A stretch of DNA of 64,000 nt from Massilia sp. H6 (GTDB taxonomy: Bacteria; Pseudomonadota; Gammaproteobacteria; Burkholderiales; Burkholderiaceae_D): assembly GCF_024802625.1 (NCBI RefSeq), contig NZ_CP103371.1, positions 3,906,001-3,970,000 of the forward strand, written 5' to 3'. Each line of letters starts with the position of its first letter. Positions within the stretch are counted from its first letter, which is position 1. A model generated the notes under the pieces. That model saw only the letters and a program-made list of their open reading frames with translations. It had not been told where the DNA came from and did not search any database. The translations under genes were made by a program, and so were the position numbers. Below, in pieces: positions 42,552-50,344 of this stretch.

Positions 42552-43616
42552 TCAGCCCCCGGCCTCGCGTTCGAGCAGGGTGCGCTTGCGCTCGATGCCC
42601 CAGCGATAGCCAGACAGCGCGCCGTCCTGGCGCACCACGCGGTGGCAGGGAATCGCCACCGCTACCGGGTTGGCCGCACAGGCGCCGGCCACGGCGCGCG
42701 CTCCCGCGGGCAGGCCGACGCGTTCGGCCAGCTCGGCATAGCTGACGGTGGTGCCGGCCGGCACCGCGCGCAGCGCTTCCCACACGCGGCGCTGAAAGGC
42801 GGTGCCGCGCACGTCCAGCGGCAGGTCCAGCCCCAGGTGTGGCGCCTCGACCAGGCCGACAACCTGCGCCACGGTCTGCTCGAAAGCGGGCTCCGCGCCC
42901 TTGAGTTCGGCCCGCGGGAAGCGCTCCTGCAGGTCGCGCACCAGCGGCTCCGGCTCGTCGCCCAGCAGGATCGCGCACATGCCGCGCTCGGTGGCCGCCA
43001 CCAGGATCGCGCCCAGCGAGCAGGCGCCGACCGCGAACCGGATCGTCTCGCCCTGGCCGCCCGCGCGGTAACGGCCAGGGGTCATGCCGAGCGCGCCGGC
43101 ACTGGCTTCGTACAGCCGGCCGCTCGAGCCGAAACCGGCGTCGTACAGCGCAGCAGTGACGCTCTGGGCCGTCCCCAGGCCCTGCTGCAGGCGCGCCGTG
43201 CGGCGCGCGCTGGCGTAGGCCTTGGGCGTGATCCCGGTATGCGCCTTGAAGATGCGGTGGAAGTGAAAGCGGCTCATGCCGACCGCCTGTGCCAGGCTGT
43301 CGAGGTCAATGGCCGCCTCGGCCGCATCGATCAGGCGGCAGGCGCGCGTTACCGCTTGTGCCTGGCGCTCGGCCAGCGGCGGCAGCGCAGGGTGGCAGCG
43401 CTGGCAGGCGCGAAAGCCGGCAGCTTCGGCGGCGGCGCAGTCAGGATGGAAGGCGACATGGGCGCGCAGCGCGCCGCGCGATGGGCACGAGGGCCGGCAG
43501 TACACGCCGGTCGTGCTGACCGAGTAATAGAACCGGCCGTCGGCGTCGGGGTCGCGCCGCTGCACGGCGGCCCAGCGGGCATCATCGGTGTCGTCAATGC
43601 TGGTCATGGCATGCAT
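42552..43616 (-). CDS. ada: Bifunctional methylated-DNA repair protein/activator Ada
   Basis: 354 residues, the length of E. coli Ada. The N-terminal zinc domain has C40, C44, C71 and C74 (VYCRPSC; RACQRC); C40 is the methylphosphotriester acceptor that turns Ada into an activator. An AraC-type HTH follows (LAQAVGMSRFHFHRIFKAHTGITPKAYASARR). The C-terminal O6-methylguanine methyltransferase has FQRRVWEALRAVPAGTTVSYAELAERVG and the active C324 in AIPCHRVV. The start may be 43616 or the ATG three codons later. It diverges from hutC. Confidence 0.95.
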   Translation of the reverse strand: MHAMTSIDDTDDARWAAVQRRDPDADGRFYYSVSTTGVYCRPSCPSRGALRAHVAFHPDCAAAEAAGFRACQRCHPALPPLAERQAQAVTRACRLIDAAEAAIDLDSLAQAVGMSRFHFHRIFKAHTGITPKAYASARRTARLQQGLGTAQSVTAALYDAGFGSSGRLYEASAGALGMTPGRYRAGGQGETIRFAVGACSLGAILVAATERGMCAILLGDEPEPLVRDLQERFPRAELKGAEPAFEQTVAQVVGLVEAPHLGLDLPLDVRGTAFQRRVWEALRAVPAGTTVSYAELAERVGLPAGARAVAGACAANPVAVAIPCHRVVRQDGALSGYRWGIERKRTLLEREAGG

Positions 43617-43700
43617 GGTGGTTCCCGGTTCGGTAGCGATGAAAGCAGCCTAGCGCTGTTGCGCCCCGCGGGCACTCCGGGTCTTGCTTTCGAATGGCGA

Positions 43701-43709
43701 TGCTAAAAT
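43701..43709 (+). promoter_or_regulatory. Predicted extended -10 promoter of hutC
   Basis: TGCTAAAAT is an extended -10 (TGN plus TAAAAT) about 56 bp upstream of the hutC TTG start. A possible -35 (TTGCTT at 43684) is only 14 bp away, so recognition would rely on the extended -10. Confidence 0.45.
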
Positions 43710-43764
43710 CGATGCCGGCGGCATCCCCGCCGCATAGCCCACCGACCGCTCCCCGGAGAGTAAT

Positions 43765-44481
43765 TTGGAAGAATACACCGCGCAAGAGAGCACGCCAGTT
43801 TTCCAGCGCATCAAGGATTACCTGGTCGGCGAAATCGTGGCCGGGCGCAGGAAAGAAGGCGACCTGGTACCCTCGGAGCAGGCGCTGGTGCGCCAGTTCG
43901 GGGTCTCGCGCATGACGGTCAACCGCGCGGTGCGCGAGCTTACCGCCGAGGGGGTGCTGACGCGCCGCCAGGGTTCGGGAACCTACGTCGCGCCGCAAAA
44001 ATACCAGGCCACGCTGGTAGAGATCCGCAACATCGCCGACGAGATCCGCTCGCGCGGCCGTATCCACCGCAGCCAGGTGCGCCTGCTGCGCGAAGAGCCT
44101 GCGTTAGATGAGCTCGCTGCCGGGTTCGGGCTGACGCCGGGCATGTCGCTCTTTCATTCGGTGATCGTGCACTTCGAGAACGACGTGCCGATCCAGGTCG
44201 AAGACCGCTGGGTCAACCCGGCCTGCGCGCCCCATTACCTGGAGCAGGACTTCTGCACGATCACGCCCAACGAGCACCTGATGGCGGCCGCTCCGCTGCA
44301 GGGCGCCACCTATGGCATCGAGGCGCAGCCTGCCCCGGACGACATCGCGGACATGCTGGCGGTCGAGCCTGGCCTGGCCTGCCTGGTGCTGCATCGGCGC
44401 ACCACTTCCGGCGGACGGGTGGCGTCGACCGCGACGATGTGGCATCCGGGCCATCTGGCGCGGTTTACCGGCAGCGTCTGA
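43765..44481 (+). CDS. hutC: GntR/HutC-family repressor of histidine utilisation
   Basis: 238 residues from a TTG start with GGAGAG four bases upstream (43755-43760). The winged helix is at 10-75: PVFQRIKDYLVGEIVAGRRKEGD, PSEQALVRQFGVSRMTVNRAVREL, GVLTRRQGSGTYVAPQK. The C-terminal UTRA ligand domain includes HSVIVHFENDVPIQVEDRWVNP and ACLVLHRRTTSGGRVASTATMWHPG. HutC normally binds TTGT-N4-ACAA operators and releases with urocanate; a matching site lies in the hutU promoter. It is separated from the hut operon by ada and the amidohydrolase gene. Confidence 0.88.
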   Translation: MEEYTAQESTPVFQRIKDYLVGEIVAGRRKEGDLVPSEQALVRQFGVSRMTVNRAVRELTAEGVLTRRQGSGTYVAPQKYQATLVEIRNIADEIRSRGRIHRSQVRLLREEPALDELAAGFGLTPGMSLFHSVIVHFENDVPIQVEDRWVNPACAPHYLEQDFCTITPNEHLMAAAPLQGATYGIEAQPAPDDIADMLAVEPGLACLVLHRRTTSGGRVASTATMWHPGHLARFTGSV

Positions 44482-44499
44482 GTTCGCGGCGGGGCCGCT

Positions 44500-44526
44500 G
44501 CAACTATCGAGCAACTGTCGTGCAAC
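44500..44526. repeat. Three GCAAC repeats at 11-bp spacing
   Basis: GCAAC begins at 44500, 44511 and 44522; the first two units extend to GCAACT-R-TCG. The spacing is one helical turn, so all three lie on one DNA face. They sit 80-107 bp upstream of the response-regulator ATG and just after hutC, and could be an activator site. Confidence 0.45.
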
Positions 44527-44606
44527 ACTATTGTTCAATATTTCCACGACAATAGAAAACTTCGCCATAATGGCCGGGTTCCAACCGCCGCCAACGCTTT
44601 GCCTCC

Positions 44607-45023
44607 ATGATGCCAGCTTCTCCGCCCGCCCCGTTCGCCGCCGCGTCGCATAAAGCGTCGCAACGCGTGTTGCTGCTGGACGACGACCGCTTCATGCTTG
44701 CCATGCTGCGCGATATGCTGGAAGACTTCGGGTCCTTCGATGTTCATGCCGAACTCGACGCCCGCTCGGCACTGGCCGAGTTGCCGCGCCACGCCCCCGA
44801 CCTGTTGATCTGCGACCTGGCCATGCCCGACATGGACGGCATCGAATTCTTGCAGGCGGCGGCCGGGCAAGGTTTCCGCGGCCGGGTGATCCTGGTGTCG
44901 GCGCTCGAGGACGGGGTGCGCGACGCCGCCACCGAGCTGGCCCGCGCCATTGGGCTGCAGGTGGCGGGTGCCTTCCGCAAGCCGGTTGCGGCCGAGCAGT
45001 TACGGCGCGCGGTGCAATGTTGA
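44607..45023 (+). CDS. Single-domain response regulator (receiver only)
   Basis: 138 residues made of one receiver domain with no output domain. VLLLDDDRF supplies the acidic pocket (D25-D27), D70 in LLICDLAMPDMDGIEF is the phosphorylation site, and K125 in AFRKPVAAEQL the conserved Lys. It lacks CheY-specific features I can assign and starts after a 20-residue Ala/Pro-rich leader. It may be a phosphotransfer partner or signal via protein contacts; no histidine kinase gene is adjacent. Confidence 0.88.
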   Translation: MMPASPPAPFAAASHKASQRVLLLDDDRFMLAMLRDMLEDFGSFDVHAELDARSALAELPRHAPDLLICDLAMPDMDGIEFLQAAAGQGFRGRVILVSALEDGVRDAATELARAIGLQVAGAFRKPVAAEQLRRAVQC

Positions 45024-45043
45024 GATTTTGTACAAGCTACCTA

Positions 45044-45062
45044 CCCATTTTAAAAAAATGGG
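45044..45062. terminator. AT-rich hairpin after the response-regulator gene
   Basis: CCCATTTT (45044-45051) and AAAATGGG (45055-45062) form an 8-bp stem with an AAA loop, 21 bp past the stop; TATTATT follows. Weak intrinsic terminator candidate. Confidence 0.45.
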
Positions 45063-45263
45063 GTATTATTCGGCACATCCCCGCCTGACATCCCCTTGCC
45101 GTCCTTCCATATTGAATCGTGCACACAGTGCCTCCACCATTGTGTAACATTAAATTATTCAATGGCATGCGCAATGCGCAATGCAAGGAAAGCCGGCCAG
45201 GAATACGCAGGATCGGCATTGGCCGCGAGCCGTTAATTGATCCTTACCTCTTTTGAGGAACCT

Positions 45264-45590
45264 ATGAGCGAAAACATTAAACATATCAGCGATGCAAACT
45301 TCGATGCCGAAGTGCTCAAATCCGAGCTTCCGGTACTGGTCGACTTCTGGGCCGAGTGGTGCGGTCCGTGCAAGATGATTGCACCGATCCTCGAAGAAGT
45401 CGCCAAAGAATACGAAGGCAAGCTGGTCATCGCCAAGGTAGACGTCGATGCGAACCAGGCCGTACCGGCCCAGTTCGGCATCCGCGGTATCCCGACCCTG
45501 ATCCTGTTCAAGAACGGCGCAGTGGCAGCCCAGAAAGTCGGCGCCATGGCCAAGGGTCAATTGACGCAGTTTATCGACAGCAACATCTGA
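45264..45590 (+). CDS. trxA: Thioredoxin 1
   Basis: 108 residues, the standard TrxA length. The active site is W-C33-G-P-C36-K in [16 protein letters not shown]; the cis-Pro lies in RGIPTLILF. It is the cytosolic dithiol reductant. The ATG at 45264 has GAGGAA upstream. The order trxA-rho-rpmE is common in betaproteobacteria. Confidence 0.97.
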   Translation: MSENIKHISDANFDAEVLKSELPVLVDFWAEWCGPCKMIAPILEEVAKEYEGKLVIAKVDVDANQAVPAQFGIRGIPTLILFKNGAVAAQKVGAMAKGQLTQFIDSNI

Positions 45591-45599
45591 TACCATAGC

Positions 45600-45625
45600 G
45601 ACGGCAGCGCGCCCGCGTTGCCGTC
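45600..45625 (+). terminator. Hairpin between trxA and rho
   Basis: GACGGCA (45600-45606) and TGCCGTC (45619-45625) can pair, nine bases after the trxA stop, followed by ATTATC. T-tract is short, so termination may be partial. Confidence 0.4.
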
Positions 45626-45735
45626 ATTATCGGGAAGCCAGCCGGCTCCGGCGCTTCCAGTCCGACGCAGTTTAACGAACCCACGTTGTTCCCTCCCCTA
45701 CCTTTACTTTCCCGTCACGGGACACCCACACAAAC

Positions 45736-46998
45736 ATGCATTTATCTGAACTGAAGGCAATGCACGTCTCCGCGCTGCTGGAGATGGCTATCGGCCTCGA
45801 CATCGACAACGCAGCACGCCTGCGCAAACAGGAACTGATGTTCGCGATCCTGAAGAAGCGCGCCAAGGGCGGAGAGCAGATCTTCGGCGACGGCGCCCTC
45901 GAAGTGCTGCCCGACGGCTTCGGCTTCCTGCGCTCGCCTGACGCCAGCTACATGGCCTCGACCGACGATATCTATATCTCGCCGTCGCAGATCCGCCGGT
46001 TCAACTTGCATACGGGTGACTCGATCGAAGGTGAAGTGCGCACGCCGAAAGACGGCGAGCGCTATTTCGCGCTGGTCAAGGTGGACAAGGTCAACGGCGA
46101 ATCGCCCGAAGCCTCGAAGCACCGCATCCTGTTCGAAAACCTGACGCCCCTGCACCCGAACGAGCCGCTGCGGCTCGAGCGCGACATGAACGGCCAGGAA
46201 AACATCACCGGCCGCATCATCGACCTGATCTCGCCGATCGGCAAGGGCCAGCGCGGCCTGCTGGTGGCTTCGCCCAAGTCGGGCAAGTCGGTCATCCTGC
46301 AGCATATCGCCCACGCGATCACGGCCAACCACCCGGACTGCACGCTGATCGTGCTGCTGATCGACGAGCGTCCGGAAGAAGTGACCGAGATGCAGCGTTC
46401 GGTGCGCGGCGAAGTCGTCGCCTCTACTTTCGACGAGCCAGCTACCCGCCACGTGCAGGTCGCCGAGATGGTGCTGGAAAAAGCCAAGCGCCTGGTCGAG
46501 ATGAAGAAAGACGTGGTCATCCTGCTCGACTCGATCACCCGCCTGGCACGCGCCTACAACACCGTGATCCCGGCTTCAGGCAAGGTGCTCACCGGTGGTG
46601 TCGACGCCAACGCGCTGCAGCGTCCGAAGCGTTTCTTCGGCGCCGCCCGCAATATCGAAGAAGGCGGCTCGCTGACCATCATCGCTACCGCGCTGATCGA
46701 AACCGGTTCGCGCATGGACGACGTGATCTTTGAAGAATTCAAGGGCACCGGCAACATGGAAGTGCACCTCGAGCGCCGCCTGGCCGAAAAGCGCGTCTAC
46801 CCGGCGATCAACCTGAACAAATCGGGTACCCGTCGCGAAGAACTGCTGATCAAGCCGGACCAGCTGCAAAAAATCTGGATCCTGCGCAAGCTGCTGTACT
46901 CGATGGACGAGATCGAAGCGATGGAGTTCATCCTCGACAAGATGCGCGCGACTAAGAACAATGTCGAATTCTTCGACATGATGCGCCGCGGCGGCTAA
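45736..46998 (+). CDS. rho: Transcription termination factor Rho
   Basis: 420 residues, normal size without the large N-terminal insertions of some phyla. N-terminal helix domain [26 protein letters not shown]-binding cold-shock-like part ([40 protein letters not shown]), Walker A in [14 protein letters not shown], Walker B in [18 protein letters not shown], and the R-loop [20 protein letters not shown]. Hexameric RNA helicase that ends transcription. A terminator follows the stop. Confidence 0.98.
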   Translation: MHLSELKAMHVSALLEMAIGLDIDNAARLRKQELMFAILKKRAKGGEQIFGDGALEVLPDGFGFLRSPDASYMASTDDIYISPSQIRRFNLHTGDSIEGEVRTPKDGERYFALVKVDKVNGESPEASKHRILFENLTPLHPNEPLRLERDMNGQENITGRIIDLISPIGKGQRGLLVASPKSGKSVILQHIAHAITANHPDCTLIVLLIDERPEEVTEMQRSVRGEVVASTFDEPATRHVQVAEMVLEKAKRLVEMKKDVVILLDSITRLARAYNTVIPASGKVLTGGVDANALQRPKRFFGAARNIEEGGSLTIIATALIETGSRMDDVIFEEFKGTGNMEVHLERRLAEKRVYPAINLNKSGTRREELLIKPDQLQKIWILRKLLYSMDEIEAMEFILDKMRATKNNVEFFDMMRRGG

Positions 46999-47023
46999 GC
47001 ACCGACGCAGCAACGCGCCAGAG

Positions 47024-47043
47024 GCGGCCTGCGGGCCGCTTTT
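47024..47043 (+). terminator. Rho-independent terminator of rho
   Basis: GCGGCC (47024-47029), loop TGCG, GGCCGC (47034-47039), then TTTT. It begins 25 bp past the rho stop. Confidence 0.7.
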
Positions 47044-47064
47044 GTCGTTTGCGCGGATGCTGTT

Positions 47065-47082
47065 GCAAGCGCAAGCGCAAGC
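47065..47082. repeat. Three tandem GCAAGC units
   Basis: Exact tandem GCAAGC x3 just upstream of the rpmE promoter. A slippage-prone short repeat; no function is assigned. Confidence 0.5.
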
Positions 47083-47094
47083 GCGGCAGTAGCG

Positions 47095-47123
47095 TTGCCT
47101 TCGACCCCAAACCAATTTATAAT
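47095..47123 (+). promoter_or_regulatory. Strong sigma-70 promoter of rpmE2
   Basis: TTGCCT (47095-47100), a 17-bp spacer, and a perfect TATAAT (47118-47123). Predicted start near 47130 leaves a leader of about 94 bases before the ATG at 47224, long enough to hold leader regulation of the ribosomal-protein gene. Confidence 0.75.
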
Positions 47124-47223
47124 CTTCGGTTCAGTCCACCCTGGCAAGTGAGCGGCAATCGGGTCAAGAAGCAGGACGACCGCCGAAGTGCTGTTTGGCT
47201 ACCAACTCTTAGAAAGCAATACC

Positions 47224-47493
47224 ATGAAGACCGATATCCACCCAACTTACCGTGACGTCGTGTTCCACGACCTGTCGTGCGACTTCAAGTTCGTCACCCG
47301 TTCGACCATCAACACCCGCGATACGATCCAGCACGAAGGCAAAGAATATCCGCTGGTCAAGATCGAAGTCTCGGCTGAATCGCACCCGTTCTTCACCGGC
47401 AAGCACAAGATCGTCGACACCGCTGGCCGCGTCGAGAAGTTCCGCCAGAAGTTCGGCGCAGTCGGTTCGAAGACCGCCGTCGCCAACGGCTGA
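47224..47493 (+). CDS. rpmE2: 50S ribosomal protein L31 type B
   Basis: 89 residues. [34 protein letters not shown] and [26 protein letters not shown] are the L31 signature. The Cys residues of the zinc-binding form (CxxC) are absent, so this is the zinc-independent type B paralogue. In many bacteria type B is expressed under zinc limitation, but here a strong constitutive-type promoter is seen and no Zur-like palindrome. A strong terminator follows. Confidence 0.95.
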   Translation: MKTDIHPTYRDVVFHDLSCDFKFVTRSTINTRDTIQHEGKEYPLVKIEVSAESHPFFTGKHKIVDTAGRVEKFRQKFGAVGSKTAVANG

Positions 47494-47546
47494 TCGGTCA
47501 CAGCACGACCTGCACACCCGGGCCACTGCGCCCGGCGTTGCCAGAG

Positions 47547-47577
47547 AAGAAGCCGGTTCACCGGCTTCTTTTTTTTT
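47547..47577 (+). terminator. Rho-independent terminator of rpmE2
   Basis: Perfect 10-bp stem AAGAAGCCGG (47547-47556) and CCGGCTTCTT (47561-47570) with loop TTCA and a following T-run. The clearest terminator in the window. Confidence 0.9.
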
Positions 47578-47623
47578 CGCGGCTATACTACGCGACTATT
47601 CTCATCCCGCAACAGACTGACCG

Positions 47624-49345
47624 ATGAAACCCGTCCGCCTTCCCGCCGCCGCCACGCTGGCGCTGCCCCGCTGGGCCCTGCTCGCGCTGGGCATGCTGTA
47701 CATCCTGCCGGGCCTGATCGGCCGCGACCCGTGGAAGGAAGACGCCGGCCCCTTCGGCATCATGTGGACCATGGCGCATGGTGGCCTGGACGACTGGCTG
47801 TACCCGAATATCGCCGGCCTGGCGGCCAGCCAGGAAGGCCCGCTGGCATTCTGGCTCGGCGCACTATGCATCAAGCTGTTCGGCCCGATCCTGGGCGACG
47901 TGCTCGCTGCGCGCGTCTCGACCATCGGCATCTTCGTCACCGGCGCGATGTCGCTCTGGTACACCGCTTTTCACCTCGGCCGCCGCGCCGAAGCCCAGCC
48001 GCTGCGGCTGGCCTTCGGCGGCCAGCCGGAGCCCGACGACTACGGCCGCACCCTGGGCGACACCGCGGTTCTGATCTACCTCGGCTGCCTGGGCTTGCTG
48101 GTGCAAAGTCACCTGACCCTGGCTGCGACGCTGCAGGGTGCCCTGCTCGCCTATTTCCTGTACCGCGCGGTGCGCTATGTCGAAAACGCCAGCACCCGCA
48201 ATGCGGTGCTGGTCGGCCTGGCCCTCGGTGCGCTGGCGCTCACGCGCGGCTTCATGCCGCCAGTCATGCTGGTGCTGGCGCTGTTCGCCTGCACGCGCTA
48301 CCTGAAGCTGCACACGGCCGCGACGGTGCGCCACCTGGGCATCGCGGCAGGCGTCGCGTTTCTGATCACCCTGGTCTGGATCCTGCCTGCGGCCAGCCTC
48401 AAGCCCTACGGCCTGTCGCCAGTGGGCGAATGGCTGGCCTGGAATGCCGGCCAGATCGGCTTGCCGGGCTGGGCCTCGCTGAAAGGCTTCCTGCGTATTG
48501 GAGTGTGGTATTTCTGGCCGGCCTGGCCGTTTGCATTGTGGGCGCTCTGGGCCTGGCGGCGCCAGCAGCACCTGCTGCACATTGTGATGCCGGTAATGTT
48601 CTTCGGGGCGCTGGCGCTGCTCATGCTGTGCGATCCGGAGCCGGAAAACGCCGACTTTCTCAAGATGCTGGCGCCACTGGCGCTGATGGCCGCTTTCGGT
48701 TTGCCAACCATGAAGCGCGGCACCATCAATGCGATCGACTGGTTCTCGGTCATGGTGCTGACCATGCTCGGCGCGCTGATCTGGCTGTTCTGGATCGCCA
48801 AGCTGACCGGCTGGCCCGCGCAGCTGGCCAAGAACGCGCTCAAGCTGGTACCCGGCTTCAAGCCCGAAGTTGGCATCATTGCCTTCATGGTGGCGGCCGC
48901 GGCCAGCATCGGCTGGATCATGCTGGTACATTGGCGCCTGTCGCGCCAGCCTTCGGTACTATGGCGCGCGGTGGTGCTGTCCTCGAGCGGTCTGATCCTG
49001 GTGTGGGTACTGCTGATGACGCTGTTCCTGCCCGACCTCAACTACAGCAAGAGCTATGCCGGCGTCGCCCAGCAAATCGCGGCGCGCCTGCCGCCCGATG
49101 CCGGCTGCATCGATACCAATGTCGGACCGGCCCAGCGCGCTTCGTTTGCCTATTTTGGCCGCCTGCCTTTTGCCGGTCTGGGCGGCGGGGAGTGCAACTA
49201 CGTGCTGCTCCAGGACAGCATCAAGCATCGTGACGACAACATTCTCGCGCGCCGCCATGGCGTGCGCGGCGCCACCCTGCTATGGGAGGGCCGGCGCGCC
49301 TCCGACCGCGACGAACGCTTCCGGCTGTTCCGCCGTAGCCGATAA
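47624..49345 (+). CDS. GT39/ArnT-like membrane glycosyltransferase
   Basis: 573 residues, about twelve membrane helices. The first periplasmic loop holds GRDPWKEDAGPFGIMWTMAHGG, with the acidic residues (D, E-D) used by GT-C enzymes such as ArnT; then GLAASQEGPLAFWLGAL and RVSTIGIFVTG. The C-terminal soluble part follows GVAQQIAARLPPDAGCIDTN. Such enzymes transfer sugar from a polyprenyl carrier to lipid A or another acceptor in the periplasm. No arn biosynthesis genes are present, so the donor and acceptor are unknown. It starts after the rpmE2 terminator and ends before its own. Confidence 0.85.
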   Translation: MKPVRLPAAATLALPRWALLALGMLYILPGLIGRDPWKEDAGPFGIMWTMAHGGLDDWLYPNIAGLAASQEGPLAFWLGALCIKLFGPILGDVLAARVSTIGIFVTGAMSLWYTAFHLGRRAEAQPLRLAFGGQPEPDDYGRTLGDTAVLIYLGCLGLLVQSHLTLAATLQGALLAYFLYRAVRYVENASTRNAVLVGLALGALALTRGFMPPVMLVLALFACTRYLKLHTAATVRHLGIAAGVAFLITLVWILPAASLKPYGLSPVGEWLAWNAGQIGLPGWASLKGFLRIGVWYFWPAWPFALWALWAWRRQQHLLHIVMPVMFFGALALLMLCDPEPENADFLKMLAPLALMAAFGLPTMKRGTINAIDWFSVMVLTMLGALIWLFWIAKLTGWPAQLAKNALKLVPGFKPEVGIIAFMVAAAASIGWIMLVHWRLSRQPSVLWRAVVLSSSGLILVWVLLMTLFLPDLNYSKSYAGVAQQIAARLPPDAGCIDTNVGPAQRASFAYFGRLPFAGLGGGECNYVLLQDSIKHRDDNILARRHGVRGATLLWEGRRASDRDERFRLFRRSR

Positions 49346-49371
49346 CACCCCGCTCGCCTCGCAAGCTGCAA

Positions 49372-49398
49372 CCGCCGCCTCACCGCCGGCGGATTTTT
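49372..49398 (+). terminator. Terminator of the GT39 gene
   Basis: CCGCCG (49372-49377) and CGGCGG (49387-49392) pair with a nine-base loop and are followed by ATTTTT. It lies immediately upstream of the sigma-54-like promoter. Confidence 0.55.
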
Positions 49399-49400
49399 GC

Positions 49401-49416
49401 TGGCACGATTCGTGCA
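49401..49416 (+). promoter_or_regulatory. Sigma-54-type promoter
   Basis: TGGCAC-N5-GTGCA with GG (49402-49403) and GC (49414-49415) 12 bp apart. This is the -24/-12 layout: six of six bases in the -24 element and four of five in the -12 element. Predicted start near 49427. No activator site was identified. The first gene downstream begins at 49582. Confidence 0.6.
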
Positions 49417-49581
49417 TTGTTATTTCATTTGCGTGAGGCACGCCAGCCGACGGGGAACTTTTCTCCAGTGAGACGGTGTTTGAGCTCGATCAAGCTCTCC
49501 ATTGGGCTGGTGATTAGATTGAATCGAGTGCATCCGATGTCGTGCGGCCCACCAGTCCAGCAGCGCTGCGAGGAGACCAAC

Positions 49582-50049
49582 TTGAAAAGTATTACATTTT
49601 CCGAAATTGTTCGGATTCACGAACGCCCCTTTTTCCTCGGCCGCCGGGCGACCTGGCGCCAGCTGCTGCCCTGGCTCCTGACCCTGGCCCTGGGCTTGCC
49701 ACTGTTGATGCTGGTGCTGCATGCCATCGATCCGGGCACGCCCTTGCCCTTCATCGTGGTGCCAGCCCTGGCTGGCGCTATGCTGCCAGTGGCCATGATG
49801 GGGCCCGGCCGCTTCGAGATGAATACCCACTTCGACGCCCGTTACATGATCAAAACGCTCGACGACGCCCTCACCTCGCTGGGTTATCGCCGCACAGCCT
49901 CCGACCCCGACCGCATCAGTTATTTCCGCCCGCGGCCCTGGCTACGCGGCCGCGAGGGCGCGATTGAAGTCGCCGTCACCGCGCATGCGCTGCAGGTCAA
50001 GGGGCCGGTGGGCAGCCTGCGATTGCTGCAGCAGCGCATCGTTTGCTGA
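49582..50049 (+). CDS. Unknown protein with two membrane helices
   Basis: 155 residues from a TTG start with AGGAG six bases upstream (49571-49575); longer frames begin at ATGs (49537, 49417) with poor ribosome-binding sites. Helices at about 28-48 (WLLTLALGLPLLMLVLHAI) and 54-72 (LPFIVVPALAGAMLPVAMM), then a soluble C-terminal domain (RYMIKTLDDALTSLGYRRTASD, RISYFRPRPWLRGREGAIEV, VKGPVGSLRLLQQRIV). No family recognised. A sigma-54-like promoter lies about 155 bp upstream. Membrane location is inferred. Confidence 0.6.
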   Translation: MKSITFSEIVRIHERPFFLGRRATWRQLLPWLLTLALGLPLLMLVLHAIDPGTPLPFIVVPALAGAMLPVAMMGPGRFEMNTHFDARYMIKTLDDALTSLGYRRTASDPDRISYFRPRPWLRGREGAIEVAVTAHALQVKGPVGSLRLLQQRIVC

Positions 50050-50145
50050 GGCTTTCGATCGGGCGGACATCAGATAGTCGGGCGCAAGCGCGCTAGTACT
50101 GGTCAGTTGGGTACGGCATGTGCTAAGATTCGCGCCTGCTGTTGG

Positions 50146-50230
50146 GCCTCTGTGGCGGAATTGGTAGACGCACTTGACTCAAAATCAAGCGCCGTAAGGC
50201 GTGCCGGTTCGATTCCGGCCGGAGGCACCA
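50146..50230 (+). tRNA. tRNA-Leu(CAA)
   Basis: 85-base tRNA including encoded CCA. Acceptor stem GCCTCTG pairs with CGGAGGC (one G-T pair); the anticodon stem-loop CTTGA-CTCAAAA-TCAAG gives anticodon CAA, which reads UUG. The long variable arm (GCGCCGTAAGGCGT) is typical of class II tRNA-Leu. A -10-like TAAGAT is about 17 bp upstream. No integrated element follows it. Confidence 0.97.
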
Positions 50231-50344
50231 CCCCAACTGCATGGCAATCCCGCAAGACCCATCTTTCGCAGCGCAGTTCGCCGCTGTCACTCGCTTCTAC
50301 GCTGTAAGAAATCCCGACACCCAGCGCCGGCCGTTTTAGCCAGT

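Noticed and set aside
45163..45178. Sigma-54-like TGGCAT-N5-ATGCG upstream of trxA
   Set aside because: The -12 element matches only three of five bases and trxA is normally constitutive, so I do not call it.
50146..50344. tRNA-Leu as an integration site for a mobile element
   Set aside because: No integrase, direct repeat of the tRNA 3' end, or phage gene is nearby.
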